Source: Symsagittifera roscoffensis (taxonomy: Eukaryota > Xenacoelomorpha > Acoela > Convolutidae). Taken from it: a stretch of DNA of 64,000 nt. Shown here in pieces: positions 46,000-61,100 of the stretch; the first letter of the stretch is position 1, and each line of letters starts with the position of its first letter. The notes under the pieces are model-generated. The model had not been told where the DNA came from and made no database searches. It saw nothing but the letters and a program-made list of their open reading frames with translations. The stretch spans positions 18,599,613-18,663,612 of the forward strand of contig NC_087071.1 of the NCBI RefSeq assembly GCF_963678635.1, written 5' to 3'. A program made the position numbers and the translations under genes.

Positions 46000-48900
46000 C
46001 TAGAATCGCCCCATGAGAGTTCCGTTGACTGAAAACGAGCAATGAAAGATTCGCGCAATGAAAGTTTTGCTTACTTGAGTCGCCCAATGAGATTTCTGTT
46101 GACTAAAATCAACGTATGAAAGGTCGGTTGAATAGTCTCCCCATGACAAGTTTGTTGGCTAGTGTCATCCCTAGACAATTTTGCTGACTTGACTCGCCTC
46201 ATGAGAGTTTTGTTGACTAGAGTCGCCACATGAGAATGTTGCTGTCAAAAGTCGCCTCATGAGTTCTGTTGACTAGAGTCGCCCAATGAGAGTTTTGCTG
46301 ACTAAAATTGTCGTATGAGAGTTTTGTCGAATAAAGTCGCCCCTTGAGAGTTTTGTTGATCAGAGTCGCCTTTTGAGAGTTTTGTTGACTTAGGTTACCC
46401 CATGAGAGTATTGTTGACTAGAGTCGCCCAATGGAAATTTTGCTGACTTGATTCGCCCCATGAGAGTTCTGTTGAATAGAATCACCCAATGAGCGTTCTG
46501 TTGACTAAAATCGTCGTATAAAAAATTACTTGACTAGAGTTGCCCCATGAGAAATTAGTTGACGAGAGCCGCCTCGTGAGCGTTTCGTTGATTCGACTTG
46601 CCCCATGAGAGTTTTGTTGACCAGATTCGCGCAATGAAAGTTTTACTTACTTGAGTCGCCCAATGAGAGTTCTGTTAACTAAAATCATGTATGAAACTTT
46701 GGTTGAATAGTCGCCCTATGAGAAAATTGTTGACTAGAGTCACACCTTGACAACTTTGCTGACTCGACTCGCCCCATGAGAGTTTTGTTGACTAGAGTCG
46801 CCTCATGAGATGGTTGCTGTCCAGAGTCGCCTCAAGAGTTCTGTTGACTAGAGTCGCCCAATGAGAGTTTTGTTGACTGGAATTGCCCCTTGGGAGTTTT
46901 GTTGTTTAGAGTTACCCCATGAGAGTATTGTTGACTAGAGCCACCCAATGGAAATTTTGCTGACTTGATTAGCCCCATGAGAGTTCCGTTAACTAGAATC
47001 ACCCAACGAGCGTTCTGTTGACTAAAATCGTCGTATAAATATTTAGTTGACTAAAGCTGTCCCATGAGAGTTTTGTTGACTAAAGTCGCCTCATGAGAGT
47101 TTTGTTGACTTGAGTTACCCCATGAGAGTATGGTTGACAAGAGTCGCCCCATGAAAGTTTTGCTGACTTGACTCGCCCCTTGAGAGTTTTATTGACTAGA
47201 TTCTCCCCATAAGAATGTTGCTGTCTAGAGTCGCCTCATGAGTTCTGTTAACTAGAATCACCCAACGAGCGTTCTGTTGACTAAAATCGTCGTATAAATA
47301 TTTAGTTGACTGAAGCTGCCCCATGAGAAATTTATTGACAAGAGTCGCCCCATGAAAGTTGTGTTGGCTTGACTCGCCCCTTGAGAGTTTTATTGACTAG
47401 ATTCTCCCCATAAGAATGTTGCTGTCTAGAGTCGCCTCATGAATTCTGTTGACTATAGTCGCCCAATGAGAGATTTGCTTACTGAATGTGTCGTATGAAA
47501 GTTTTGTTGACTGGAATCGCCCCATGAGATTTTTGTTGATTAGAGTTGCCCCATGAGAGTTTTGTTGACTTAAGTCGCCCCATGAGAGTTATGTTGACTA
47601 GAGTCGCCCAATGAGAATTTTGCTGACTGAATTTGTCGTATGAGAGTTTTGTTGACTGGAATCGCCCCATGAGATTTTTGATGACTAGAGTCGCCCAATG
47701 AGAGTTTTTTTGACCGGAATCGCCCCATGGGAGTTTTGTTGTTTGGAGTTACCCCATGAGAGTATTGATGACTAGAGCCACCCATGAAAATTTTGCTGAC
47801 TTGATTAGCCCCATGAGAGTTTTGTTAACTAGAATCACCCAACGAGCGTTCTGTTGACTAAAATCGTCGTATAAATATTTAGTTGACTAAAGCTGTCCCA
47901 TGAGAGTTTTGTTGACTTAAGTCGCCTCATGAGAGTTTTGTTGACTTGAGTTACCCCATGAGAGTATTGTTGACAAGAGTCGCCCCATGAAAGTTTTGCT
48001 GACTTGACTCGCCCATTAAGAGTTTTATTGACAAGATTCGCCCCATAAGAATGTTGCTGTCTAGAGTCGCCTCATGAGTTCTGTTGACTAGAGTCGCCTA
48101 ATGAGAGTTTTGCTGACTGAATAGTCGTATGAGAGTTTGGTTGACTGGAATCGCCCCATGAGACTTTTGTTGATTAGAGTTGCCTCATGAGAGTTTTGTT
48201 GACATAAGTCGCCCCATGAGAGTTTTGTTGACCAGAGTCGCCTCTTGAGAGTTTTGTTGACTTGAGTTACCCCATGATAGTATGTTGACTAGAGCCGCCC
48301 AAAGGAAGTTTTGCTGACTTGATTCGCCCCATGAGAGTTCTGTTAACTAGAATCATCCAACGAGCGTTCTGTTGACTAAAATCGTCGTATAAATATTTAG
48401 TTGACTGAAGCTGCCCCATGAGAAATTTGTTGACAAGAGTCGCCCCATGAAAGTTTTGTTGGCTTGACTCGCCCCTTGAAAGTTTTATTGACTAGAGTCG
48501 CCCCGTGAGAATGTTGCTGTCTAGAGTCGCCTCATGAGTTCTGTTGACTAGAGTCGCCCAATGAAAATTTTGCTGACTGAATTTGTCGTATGAGAGTTTT
48601 GTTGACTGGAATCGCCCCATGAGAGTTTTGTTGATTTGAGTTGCCCCATGAGAGTTTTGTTGACTTAAGTCGCCCCATGAGAGTTTTGTTGATTTGAGTT
48701 GCCTCTTGAGAGTTTTGTTGACTTGAGTTACCCCATGATAGTATTGTTGACTAGAGCCGCCAAATGGAAATTTTGCTGACTTGATTCGCCCCATGAGAGT
48801 TCTGTTAACTAGAATCACACAATGAGCGTTCTGTTGACTAAAGTCGTCGTATGAAAATTTGGTTGAATAAAGCTGCCCCATGAGAAATTTGTTAACAAGA

Positions 48901-49500
48901 GTCGCCCCATGAAAGTTTTGCTGACTTGACTCGCCCCTTGAGAGTTTTGTTGACTAGAGTCGCACCATGAGTTCTGTTGACTAAAGAGGCCCAATGAGAG
49001 TTTTGTTGACTAAAACCCTCGTATGAGAATTTTTTTACTATAAACGCTCCCTGACATTTGAGTTGACTAGAGTCGCCGTAAGAGAGTTTTGCCGATTAGA
49101 TTGGCCCCATGAGAGTTTTGTTGACTATATTCGCCCCATGAGAGTTTCGCTGATCGATTTACCCCATGAGAGTTCTGTTGACTAAAATCAACGCATGAAA
49201 GTTTGGTTGAATAGTCGCCCCATGAGAAGTTTGTTGACTAGAGTCGCCCCATGAGAATGCTGCTGTCATAAGTCGTCTCATGAGTTCTGTTGACTAGAGT
49301 CGCCCAAGGAGAGTTTTGCTGACTAAAATTGTCGTCTGAGAGTTTTGTTGACTAAAGATGCCCCATGAGAGTTTTGTTGATCAGAGTCGCCTCTTGAGAG
49401 TTTTGTCGACTTGAGCTACCCAATGAGAGTATTGTTGACTAGAGTCGCCCAATGGAATTTTTGCTGACTTGATTCGCCCCATGAGAGTTCTGTTGACTAG
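46000..49500. repeat. Irregular satellite zone with TAAATATTTAGTTGACT monomer
   Basis: The word CGTATAAATATTTAGTTGAC occurs near 47030, 47290, 47870 and 48385 at unequal spacings (about 260, 580 and 515 bp), so segments were duplicated but not homogenised into a regular HOR. Confidence 0.7.
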
Positions 49501-52500
49501 AATCACCCAATGAACGTTCTGTTGACTAAAATCGTCGTTGACAGTTTTTTTGTTTACTAGAGTAGCCGTATGAGAGTTTTGTTGATTAGAGTTGCCCCAT
49601 AAAAATTTTGTTGACTAAAATCACCCCATGAGAGTTTTGTTGACTAAAGTCGCCCTATGAGAGTTTTGTTGACTAGAGTCGCCCCATGAAAACTTTGCTG
49701 ACTTGACTTGCCCCATGATATTTCTGTTGAAGAGAGTCGCCCCAAGAGAGTGTTGCTGTATAGAGTCGCCCCCTGAGTTCTGTTGACTAGAATCGCCCAA
49801 TGAGAGTTTTGTTGACTATAATTGTCGTATGAGAGTTGTGTTGTCTAGAATCACCCCATGAGAGTTCTGTTGACAAGAAACGCCCCACAAGATTTGTGTT
49901 TACTAGAGTCGCCCCAAGAGACTCTTGATGACTAGAATTGCCCCATGAGATTTTTGTTGACTAAAGTCGCCCTATTAGAGTTTCGTTGACAAGAATCGCC
50001 CCATGAGAGTTCTGTTGACTATAGTCGCCCAATGAGATTTGTGTTTACTAGAATCGCCCCATGAGATTTTTGCTTACTAGAGTCGCTCCTTGAAAAATTT
50101 GCTGACTTGAATCGCCACATGAGAGTTTTTGCTGTCTAGATTAGCCCCATAACTTCTTTTGACTAGAATGGCTTATTCAGAGTTTTGTTGACAAAAATCG
50201 TCGAATGAGAGTTTTCCTGACTAGAATCGCCTCATGAGAGTTTTGTTGACTAGAGTTGCCTAATGAGAGTTTTGTTGACTTAAGTCGCCCTATGAGAGTT
50301 TTGTTGACTAGAGTCGCCCCTTGAAAATTTTGCTGACTTTACTTGCCCCATGAGACTTTTGTTGACTAGAGTCACCCCATGGGAGTGTTGCTGTCTAGAG
50401 TCGCCCAATGAGTTCTGTTGGCTAGAGTCGCCCAATGAGAGTTTTGTAGAAAAAAATTGTCGAATGAGATTTTTGTTTACTAGAATCGCCCCGTGAGAGT
50501 TGTGTTGACTAGAGTCGCCCAAAGAAATTTGTGTTTACTAGAGTCGCCCCATGAGACTTTTGTTGACTAGAATTGCCGCATGAGAGTTTTGTTGACTAAA
50601 GTTGCCCTATGAGACTTTTGTTGACTAGAATCGCCCCATGAGAGTTCTGTTGACTAGAGTCGCCCAATGAGATTTTTGCTTACTAGAGTCGCTCCATGAG
50701 AGTTTTGTTGACCAGAGTCGCCCTTTGAAAACTTTGCTTACTTGACTCGTCCCATGAGTTTTTTGCTGTCTAGATTCGCCCCGTAACTTCTTCTGACTAG
50801 AGTCACCCATTAAGAGTTTTTTTGACTAAGATCGTCGTATGGGATTTTTGTTGACTAAAATCGCCCCATGAGAGTTTTGTTGACTAGAGTCGCTGCAAGA
50901 GATTTGTGTTGACCAGAGGCGCCCCATGTGAACTTTGTTGACTAAAGTTGCCAAATGAGAATTTTGTTGACTAAAGTCGCCCTATGAGAGTTTTCTTGAC
51001 TAGAGTTGCCCCATGAGATTTTTTTTGACTAGAGCTGCCCCATGAGAGTGTTGCTGTCTAGATTCGCCTCATGAGTTCTGTTGATTAGAGTCACCCAATG
51101 AGAGTTTTGGTGACTGAAATCGTCGTATGAGAGTTTTTTTGACTAGAATCGCCCCATGAAAGTTTTGTTGACTAGAGTCACTCCAAGAGGTTTGTGTTGA
51201 CTAAAGTCGCCCCACGAGAGTTTAGTTGACTAGAGTTGCCACATGAGAGTTTTATTGACTAAAGTCGCCCCATGAGTTTTGTTGACTAAAATCACCCCAT
51301 GAGAGTTTTGTTGACTAGAGTCGCTGCAAGAGATTTGTGTTGACGAGAGTCGCCCCATGGGAGTTTTGTTGACTAGAGTTGCCACATGAGAGTTTTATTG
51401 ACTAAAGTCGCCTTATGAAAACTTTGTTGACTAGAGTCGCCCCATGAAAATTTTTCTAACTTTACTTGCCCCAGGAGATGTTTTTTGAATAAAATCTCCC
51501 CATGAGAGTGTTGCTGTTTACAGTCGCCCCATGAGTTCTGTTGATTAGAGTCACCCAATGAGAGTTTTGGTGACTAAAATTGTCGTATGAGAGTTTTGTT
51601 GACTAAAATCGCCCCATGAAAGTTTTGTTGACTAGAGTCAATCCAAGAGATTTGTGGTGACTAAAATTGCCCTATGAGAGCTTTGTTGACTAAAATTGCC
51701 CTATGAGAGTTTTGTTGAAAGACGCCCCATGAAAATTTTGCTGACTTGACTTGCCCCATGGGAGTGTTGCTGTCTAGAGTCGCCCCATGAGTTCTGTTGA
51801 CTAGAGTCGCCCCATGAGATTTGTGTTGACTAGAGTCATCCCAGGAAGGTTTTGTTCACTAAAGTCGCCCATGAGAACTTAATTGACTGAAATCGAGCCA
51901 TCAGAGTTTTGTTGACTACAAGCTCCCATGAAAGTTTTATTGACTGGAGTCACTCCTTCAGAGTTTTATTGACTAGAAACGCCCCCTGAGATTTGTGTTG
52001 ACTTGAGTGGCCCTATGAGAGTTTTGTTGGCTATAGTCGCCCCATGAGTTCTGTTGACTAGAGTCGCCCAATGACAGTTTTGTTGACCAGAATCGCCCCA
52101 TGAGATTTTTGTTTGACTAGAGTTGCCCCATGAGATTTTTGTTGACTAGAGTCATCCCATGAGCGTATTTGTTTTGTTGATTAGCATCTTTTTGTTGTGT
52201 TGACTAGAGTCGCCCAATGAGATTTGTGTTTACTAGAGTCGCCCCATGAGACTTTTGTTGACTAGAATTGCCCCATGAGAGTTTTGTTGACTAGAATCGC
52301 CCCATTAGAGTGTTGTTGGCTAGAGTCGCCCCATGAGTACTGTTGACTAGAGTCGCCCAATGAGTGTTTTGTTGACTAGAATTGCCCAATGAAAGTTTTG
52401 TTGACTAGAATCGCCCCAATAGAGTGTTGTTGGCTAGTGTCGCCCCATGAGTTCTGTTGAATAAATTCGCCCAATGAGAGTTTTGATGACTAAAACTGTC

Positions 52501-53784
52501 GTATAAGAATTTTTTGACTAGAAACTCCCCCTGAAGTTCGTGTTGACTAGAGTAGCCGTATGAGAGTTTTGTTGATTAGAGTTGCCCCATGAAAGTTTTG
52601 TTGACTTATGTTGTCCCATGAGAGTTTTGTTGACTACATTCGCCCTATGAGAGTTTCGTTGACTAGAATCGCTCCATGAGAGTTCTGTTGACTAGAGTCG
52701 CCCAATGAGATTTTTGCTTACTAGATTCGCTCCATGCGAGTTTTGATGACTACAGTCGCCCTATGAAAATTTTGCTGACTTGACTCGTCCCATGAGTGTT
52801 TTGCTGTCTAGATTCGCCCCATTACTTCTTTTGACTAGAATCACCCATTAAAATTGCCCTGTGAAGATTTTGTTGACTAGAGTCGCTGCAAGAGATTTGT
52901 GTTGACCAGAATCGCCCCATGAGAGTTTTGTTGACTAGAGTTGCCACATGAGAGTTTTGTTGACTAAAGTCGCCCTATGAGAGTTTTCTTGACTAGAGTT
53001 GCCCCATGAGATTTTTTTTACTGGAGCCGCCCCATGAGAGTGTTGCTGTCTAGATTCGCCCCATGAGTTCTGTTGATTAGAGTCACCCAATGAGAGTTTT
53101 GGTGACTAAAATCGTCGTATGAGAGTTTGGTTGACTAGAATTGCCACATGAAAGTTTTGTTGTCTAGAGTCACTCCAAGAGGTTTGTGTTAACTAAAGTC
53201 GCCCCATGAAAGTTTAGTTGACTAGAGTCGCCCCATGAGTTCTGTTGACTAAAACCGCCCCATGAGAGTTTTTTTTACTAGAGTCGCCGCAAGAGATTTG
53301 TGTTGACGAGAGTCACCCTGTGAGAGTTTTGTTGACTAGAGTTGTCACATGAGAGTTTTATTGACTAAAGTCTCCCTATGAAATTTTTGTTGACGAGAGT
53401 CGCCCCATGAAAATATTGCTGACTTGACTCGCCCCATTAGAGTTTTGTTGGCTAGAGTCGCCCCATGAGTTCTGTTGACTAGAGTCGCCCAATGACAGTT
53501 TTGTTGACCAGAATCGCCCCATGAGATTTTTGTTGACTAGAGTTGCCCCATGAGATTTGTGTTGACTAGAGTCATCCCATGAGCGTATTTGTTTTGTTGA
53601 TTAGCATCTTTTTGTTGTGTTGACTAGAGTCGCCCAATGAGATTTGTGTTTACTAGAGTCGCCCCATGAGACTTTTGTAGCCTAGAATTGCCTCATGAGA
53701 GTTTTGTTGACTAAAGTCGCCCTATGAGAGTTTCGTTGACTAGAATCGCTCCATGAGAGTTCTGTTGACTAGAGTCGCCCAATG

Positions 53785-54930
53785 AGATTTTTGCTTACTA
53801 GAGTCGCTCGATGACAGTTTTGCTGACTTGACTCGTCCCATGAGTGTTTTGCTGTCTAGATTCGTCCCATAACTTCTTTTGACTAGAATCATCCATTAAG
53901 AGTTTTGTTGACTAAAATCATCGTATGGGAGTTTTGTTGACTAAAATCGCCCGATGAGAGTTTTGTTGACTAGAGTCGCTGCAAGAGATTTGTGTTGAAC
54001 TGAGTCGCCCAATGAGAGATTTGTTGACTAGAGTTGCCACATGTGAGTTTTGTTGACTAAATTCACCCTATGAGAGTTTTCTTGACTAGAGTTGCCCCAT
54101 GAGATTATTTTTGACTGGAGCCGCCCCATGAGAGTGTTGCTGTCTAGATTCGCCCCATGAGTTCTGTTGATTAGAGTCACCCCATGAGAGTTTTGGTAAC
54201 TAAAATTGTCGTATGAGAGTTTTGTTGACTAGAATCGCACCATGAAAGTTTTGTTGACTAGAGTCTTTCCAAGAGGTTTGTGTTGACTAAAGTCGCCCCA
54301 TGAGAGTTTAGTTGACTAGAGTCGCCCCATGAGTTCTGTTGACTAAAATCGCCCAATGAGATTTTTGCTTACTAGAGTCGCTCGATGACAGTTTTGCTGA
54401 CTTGACTCGTCCCATGAGTGTTTTGCTGTCTAGATTCGTCCCATAACTTCTTTTGACTAGAATCATCCATTAAGAGTTTTGTTGACTAAAATCGTCGTAT
54501 GGGAGTTTTGTTGACTAAAATCGCCCGATGAGAGTTTTGTTGACTAGAGTCGCTGCAAGAAATTTGTGCTGAACAGAGTCGCCCAATGAGAGATTTGTTG
54601 ACTAGAGTTGCCACATGTGAGTTTTGTTGACTAAATTCGCCCTATGAGAGTTTTCTTGACTAGAGTTGCCCCATGAGATTATTTTTGACTGGAGCCGCCC
54701 CATGAGAGTGTTGCTGTCTAGATTCGCCCCATGAGTTCTGTTGATTAGAGTCACCCCATGAGAGTTTTGGTAACTAAAATTGTCGTATGAGAGTTTTGTT
54801 GACTAGAATCGCACCATGAAAGTTTTGTTGACTAGAGTCACTCCAAGAGGTTTGTGTTGACTAAAGTCGCCCCATGAGAGTTTAGTTGACTAGAGTCGCC
54901 CCATGAGTTCTGTTGACTAAAATCGCCCCA
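53785..54930. repeat. 574-bp HOR, two copies
   Basis: GAGTCGCTCGATGACAG starts at 53801 and 54375. The following series (CCCATAACTTC, then CTGCAAGAG, then CCACATGTGAG) repeats with few changes. The CTGCAAGAG monomer type also occurs near 50890, 51323, 52880 and 53285. Confidence 0.85.
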
Positions 54931-57900
54931 TGAGAGTTTTGTTAACTAGAGTCGCTGCAAGAGATTTGTGTTGACGAGAGTCGCCCGATGAGAGTTTTTT
55001 TGACTAGAGTTGCCACATGAGAGTTTTATTGACTAAAGTCGCCCTATGAGAGTTTTGTCGATTAGGGTCGCCCGATGAAAATTTTTCTAACTTTACTTGC
55101 CCCATGAGATGCTTTTTGACTAAAGTCTCCCTATGAGAGTGTTGCTGTCTAGAGTCGCCCCATGAGTTCTGTTGATTAGAGTCACCCAATCAGAGTTTTG
55201 GTGACTAAAATTGTCGTATGAGAGTTTTGTTGACTAGAATCGCCCCATGAAAATTGTGTTGACTAGAATCGCCCCATGAAAGTTTTGTTGACTAGAGTCA
55301 CTCCAAGAGATTTGTGGTGACTAAAGTCGCCCATGAGAATTTTGTTGACATGAAGTGCCCCATGAGAGTTTTGTTGACTAAAATCGCCTTATGAGAGTTT
55401 TGTTGAAAGACGCCCCATGAAAATTTTGCTGACTTGACTTGCCCCATGGGACTGTTGCTGTCTAGAGTTGCCCCATGAGCGTATTGTTGGTTAGCATCTT
55501 CCCAGCAAGGTTTTGTTCACTGGAGTTGCCCATGAGAACTTTATTGACTGAAATCGAGCCATCAGAGTTTTGTTGACTACAAGCGCCCATGAAAGTTTTA
55601 TTGATTGGAGTCACTCCTTGAGAGTTTTAATGACTAAAAACGCTCCCTGAGATTTGTGCTGAATAGAGTCGACCTATGAGAGTTTTGTTGACTAGATTTG
55701 CCTCATGAGAGTTTTGTTGACTAAAGTCGTCGTATGAAACTTTGGTTGACTAGAGTCACCCCATGAGAAGTTTGCTGACTGAAGTCGCCCCATGAAAATT
55801 TTGCTGACTTGACTCGCCCCATGAGAGTTTTGTTGGCTAGAGTCGCCTTATGAGTTCTGTTCACTAGAGTCGCCCAATGACAGTTTTGTTGACCAGAATC
55901 GCCCCATGAGAGTTTTGTTTACTAGAGTTGCCCCATGAGATTTGTGTTGACTAGAGTCATCCCAGAGCGTATTTGTTTTGTTGATTAGCATCTTCCCATG
56001 AAGGTTTCGTTCACTAGAGTCGCCCATGAGAACTTTATTGAATGAAGTCGAGCCATCAGAGTTTTGTTGACTATAAGCGCCTCATGAAAATTTGAATGAC
56101 TGGAGTCACTTTTTTTGATTAGAAACGCCCCCTGAGATTTATGTTGACTTGAGTGGCCCCATGAGAGTTTTAATGACTGGTGTTGTCTCATGAGAGTTTC
56201 GTTGAATATAGTCGCCTCATGAGAGTTTTGTTGATGAGAGACGCGCATAGGAGTTTTGTTGACACGAGTCGCATCATGAGAGATTTGTTGACTAGAGTCG
56301 CCCAATGAAATTTTTGTTGACTTAAATCGTCGTATGAAAATTTGGTTGACTAGAGACGACCCAAGCAAAAATTGTTGACTAGAGTCGCTCCATGAATATT
56401 TTGCTGACTAGAATCGCGCAATGAGAGTTTTGTTGACTAAAATCGTCGTATGAGAGTATTGTTGACTAGAAACGCCAAATGAGAGTTTTGTTGACTGGAG
56501 TCGCTCCAAAAGATTTGTGTTGACAAGAGTCGACCAATGAGAGTTTTGTTGACTAGAGTCGCCCAATGAAAGTTTTGCTGACTTGACTCGCCCCATGAGA
56601 GTTTTGTTGACTAGAGTTGCCCATAAGAGTGTTGTTGTCTAGAGTCGCCCCATGAGTTCTGTTGATTAGAGTCGCCCAATGAGAGTTTTGTTGACTAATT
56701 TTGTCGTATGAGAGTTTTGTTGACTAGAATTGCCCCATGAGAGTTTTGTTGACTAGAGTCGCCCCATGAGGTTTTTTATGACTAGAGTGGGCCCATGAGC
56801 GTATTGTTGATTAGCATCTTCCCATGAAGGTTTTGTTCACTAGAGTCGCCCATAAGAAGTTAATTGACTGAAGTCGAGCCACCAGAATTTTGTTGAATAT
56901 AAGCGCCCATGAAAGTTTTATTGACTGGAGTCACTCCTTGAGAGTTTTATTGAATAAAAAACGCCCCATGAGAGTTTTGTTGACAAGAGTCGCCTCATGA
57001 GAGTTTTGCTGACTTGAGTTGTCCCATGAGAGGTTTGTTGACTAGAGTCGCCCCATGATATTTGTGTTGACTAGAGTCACCCCATGAGCGCATTGTTGAT
57101 TAGCATCTTCCCATGAAGGTTTTGTTCACTAGAGTCGCCCAGGAGAACTTTAATGACTGAAGTCGAGCCATCGGATTTTTGATGACTATAACCGCCCATG
57201 AAAGTTTTATTGACTGGAGTCACTCCCTGAGAGTTTTATTGACCAGAAACGCCCCTGAGATTTGTGTTAGTTTGCGTCGCTCCATGCGAGTTTTGTTGAC
57301 TAGAGTTGCCCAATGAGAGTTTTGTTGAATAAAGTCGCCTTACGAGAGTTTTGTTGACTAGAGTCGTCCTATGAAAGTTTTGCTGACTTGACTCGCGCCA
57401 TGAGAGTTTTGTTGACTAGAGTCGCCCATGAGAGTGTTGCTGTCTAGAGTCGCCCCATGATATTTGTGTTGACTAGAGTCACCCCATGAGCGCATTGTTG
57501 ATTAGCATCTTTTACATGAAGGTTTTGTTCACTAGAGTTGCACATAAAAAAATTATTGACTGAAGTCGAGCCACCAGAATTTTGTTGACTATAAGCACCC
57601 ATGAAAATTTTATTGATTGGAGTCCCTCCTTGAGAGTTTTATTGACTATAAACGCTCCATGAGTGTTTTGTTGACAAGATTCGCCTCATGAGAGTTTTGC
57701 TGACTTGAGATGTCCCATGAGAGGTTTGTTGACTAGAGCCGCCCCATGAGATTTGTGTTGACTAGAGTCGCCCCATGAGCGTATTGTTGATTAGCATCTT
57801 ACCATGAAGGTTTCGTTCACTAGATTCGCCCTTGAGAACTTTAATGTCTGAAGTCGAGCCATCAAATTTTTGATGACTATAAGCGCCCATGAAAATTTTA

Positions 57901-58189
57901 CTGACTGAAGTCATTCTTTGAGAGTTTTATTGACTAGAAATGCCCCTTGAAATTTGTGTTAGTTTGCGTCGCCCCATGAGAGTTTTGTTGACTAGAGTTG
58001 CCACATGAGAGTTTTGTTAACAAGAGTCGCCTCATGAGAGTTTTGTTGACTTGAATTGTCCCATGATAGTTCTGTTGACAAAAAACCGTCGTATGAAATT
58101 TTTGTTGACTTGAGCTGCCCCATGAGAATTTTGTTGTCTAAAGTCGCCCAATGAGAGTTTTGTTGTAGAGAGTCGCCCATGAGAGTTTT

Positions 58190-61100
58190 GTTGTTTTGTT
58201 GACAAGAGTCGCCTCATGAGAGTTTCGTTGTTTCGAGTTGTCCCATGATCGTTTTGTTGACTAGAGTCACCCAATGAAAAAATTGCTGACGTTAGTCGTC
58301 CCATAAAAGTTCTGTTGACAAAAACCGTCGTATGAAAATTTTGTTGACTAGAAACGCCCCATGAGAGTTTTTGTTAACAAGAGTCGCCTCATGAGAGTTT
58401 TGCTGACTTGAGTTGTCCCATGAGAGGTTTGTTGACAAGATTCGCCTCATGAGAGTTTTGCTGACTTGAGTTGTCCCATGAGAGGTTTGTTGACTAGAGC
58501 CGCCCCATAAGATTTGTGTTGACTAGAGTCGCCCCATGACAAATTTGTTGACTATAGACTCCCCATGAAAATTTTGCTGACTTGATTCGCCCCATGAGAG
58601 TTTTGTTGGCTAAAATCATCGTATGAGAGTTTTGTTGATTAGATTCGCCCAATGAGAGTTTTGTTGACTAGAGTCGCTCCATGAGTGTTTTGTTGACTAG
58701 AGTCGCCCCATGAGTGTTATGTTGACGAGAGCTGCCCCATGAGATTTTTTTTGACTAAAGTCGCCCAATGAGAGTTTTGTTGTTGAGAGTCGCCCCATGA
58801 GAGTTTTGTTGTTTTGTTGACAAGAGTCTTCTCATGGGAGTTTTGTTTTTTCGAGTTGTCCCATGATCGTTTTGTTGACTAGAGTCACCCAATGAAAAAA
58901 TTGCTGACGTTAGTCGTCCCATAAGAGCTCTGTTGACAAAAACCGTCGCATGAAAGTTTTGTTGACTAGAAACGCCTCATGAGAGTTTTGTTGACAAGAA
59001 TTGCCTCATGAGAGTTTTGTTGACTTGAGTTGTCCCATGAGAGGTTTGTTGACTAGAGCCGCCCCATGAGATTTGTGTTGACTAGAGTCGCCCCATGAGC
59101 GTATTGTTGATTAGCATCTTCCCATGAAGGTTTTGTTCACTAGATTCGCCCATGAGAACTTCAATGACTGAACTCGAGCCATCAAATTTTTGATGACTAT
59201 AAGCTCCCAAGAAAATTTTATTGACTGAAGTCACTCCCTGAGAGTTTTATTGACTAGAAACGCACCTTAAGATTTGTTTTAGTTTGCGTCGCCCCATGAG
59301 AGTTTTGTTGACTAGAGTTGCCACATGAGAGTTTTGTTAACAAGATTCGCCTCATGAGAGTTTTGCTGACTTGAGTTGTCCCATGAGAGGTTTGTTGACT
59401 AGAGCCGCCCCATAAGATTTGTTTTGACTAGAGTCGCCCCATGGCAAATTTGTTGACTATAGACTCCCCATGAAAATTTTGCTGACTTGATTCGCCCCAT
59501 GAGAGTTTTGTTGGCTAAAATCATCGTATGAGAGTTTTGTTGATTAGATTCGCCCAATGAGAGTTTTGTTGACTAGAGTCGCTCCATGAGTGTTTTGTTG
59601 ACTAGAGTCGCCCCATGAGTGTTATGTTGACGAGAGCTGCCCCATGAGAGTTTTTTTGGCTAAAGTCGCCCAATGAGAGTTTTGTTGTTGAGAGTCGCCC
59701 CATGAGAGTTTTGTTGTTTTGTTAACAAGAGTCGCCTCATGAGAGTTTTGTTGTTTCGAGTTGTCCCATGATCGTTTTGTTGACTAGAGTCACCCAATGA
59801 AAAAATTGCTGACGTTAGTCGTCCCATAAAAGTCCTGTTGACAAAAACCGTCGCATGAAAGTTTTGTTGACTAGAAACGCCCCATGAGAGTTTTTGTTAA
59901 CAAGAGTCGCCTCATGAGAGTTTTGCTGACTTGAGTTGTCCCATGAGAGGTTTGTTGACAAGATTCGCCTCATGAGAGTTTTGCTGACTTGAGTTGTCCC
60001 ATGAGAGGTTTGTTGACTAGAGCCGCCCCATAAGATTTGTGTTGACTAGAGTCGCCCCATGACAAATTTGTTGACTATAGACTCCCCATGAAAATTTTGC
60101 TGACTTGATTCGCCCCATGAGAGTTTTGTTGGCTAAAATCATCGTATGAGAGTTTTGTTGATTAGATTCGCCCAATGAGAGTTTTGTTGACTAGAGTCGC
60201 TCCATGAGTGTTTTGTTGACTAGAGTCGCCCCATGAGTGTTATGTTGACGAGAGCTGCCCCATGAGATTTTTTTTGACTAAAGTCGCCCAATGAGAGTTT
60301 TGTTGTTGAGAGTCGCCCCATGAGAGTTTTGTTGTTTTGTTGACAAGAGTCGCCTCATGGTAGTTTTGTTTTTTCGAGTTGTCCCATGATCGTTTTGTTG
60401 ACTAGAGTCACCCAATGAAAAAATTGCTGACGTTAGTCGTCCCATAAGAGCTCTGTTGACAAAAACCGTCGCATGAAAGTTTTGTTGACTAGAAACGCCT
60501 CATGGGAGTTTTGTTGACAAGAATTGCCTCATGAGAGTTTTGTTGACTTGAGTTGTCCCATGAGAGGTTTGTTGACTAGAGCCGCCCCATGAGATTTGTG
60601 TTGACTAGAGTCGCCCCATGAGCGTATTGTTGATTAGCATCTTCCCATGAAGGTTTTGTTCACTAGATTCGCCCATGAGAACTTCAATGACTGAACTCGA
60701 GCCATCAAATTTTTGATGACTATAAGCTCCCAAGAAAATTTTATTGACTGAAGTCACTCCCTGAGAGTTTTATTGACTAGAAACGCACCTTAAGATTTGT
60801 TTTAGTTTGCGTCGCCCCATGAGAGTTTTGTTGACTAGAGTTGCCACATGAGAGTTTTGTTAACAAGATTCGCCTCATGAGAGTTTTGCTGACTTGAGTT
60901 GTCCCATGAGAGGTTTGTTGACTAGAGCCGCCCCATAAGATTTGTTTTGACTAGAGTCGCCCCATGGCAAATTTGTTGACTATAGACTCCCCATGAAAAT
61001 TTTGCTGACTTGATTTGCCCCATGAGAGTTTTGTTGGCTAAAATCATCGTATGAGAGTTTTGTTGATTAGATTCGCCCAATGAGAGTTTTGTTGACTAGA

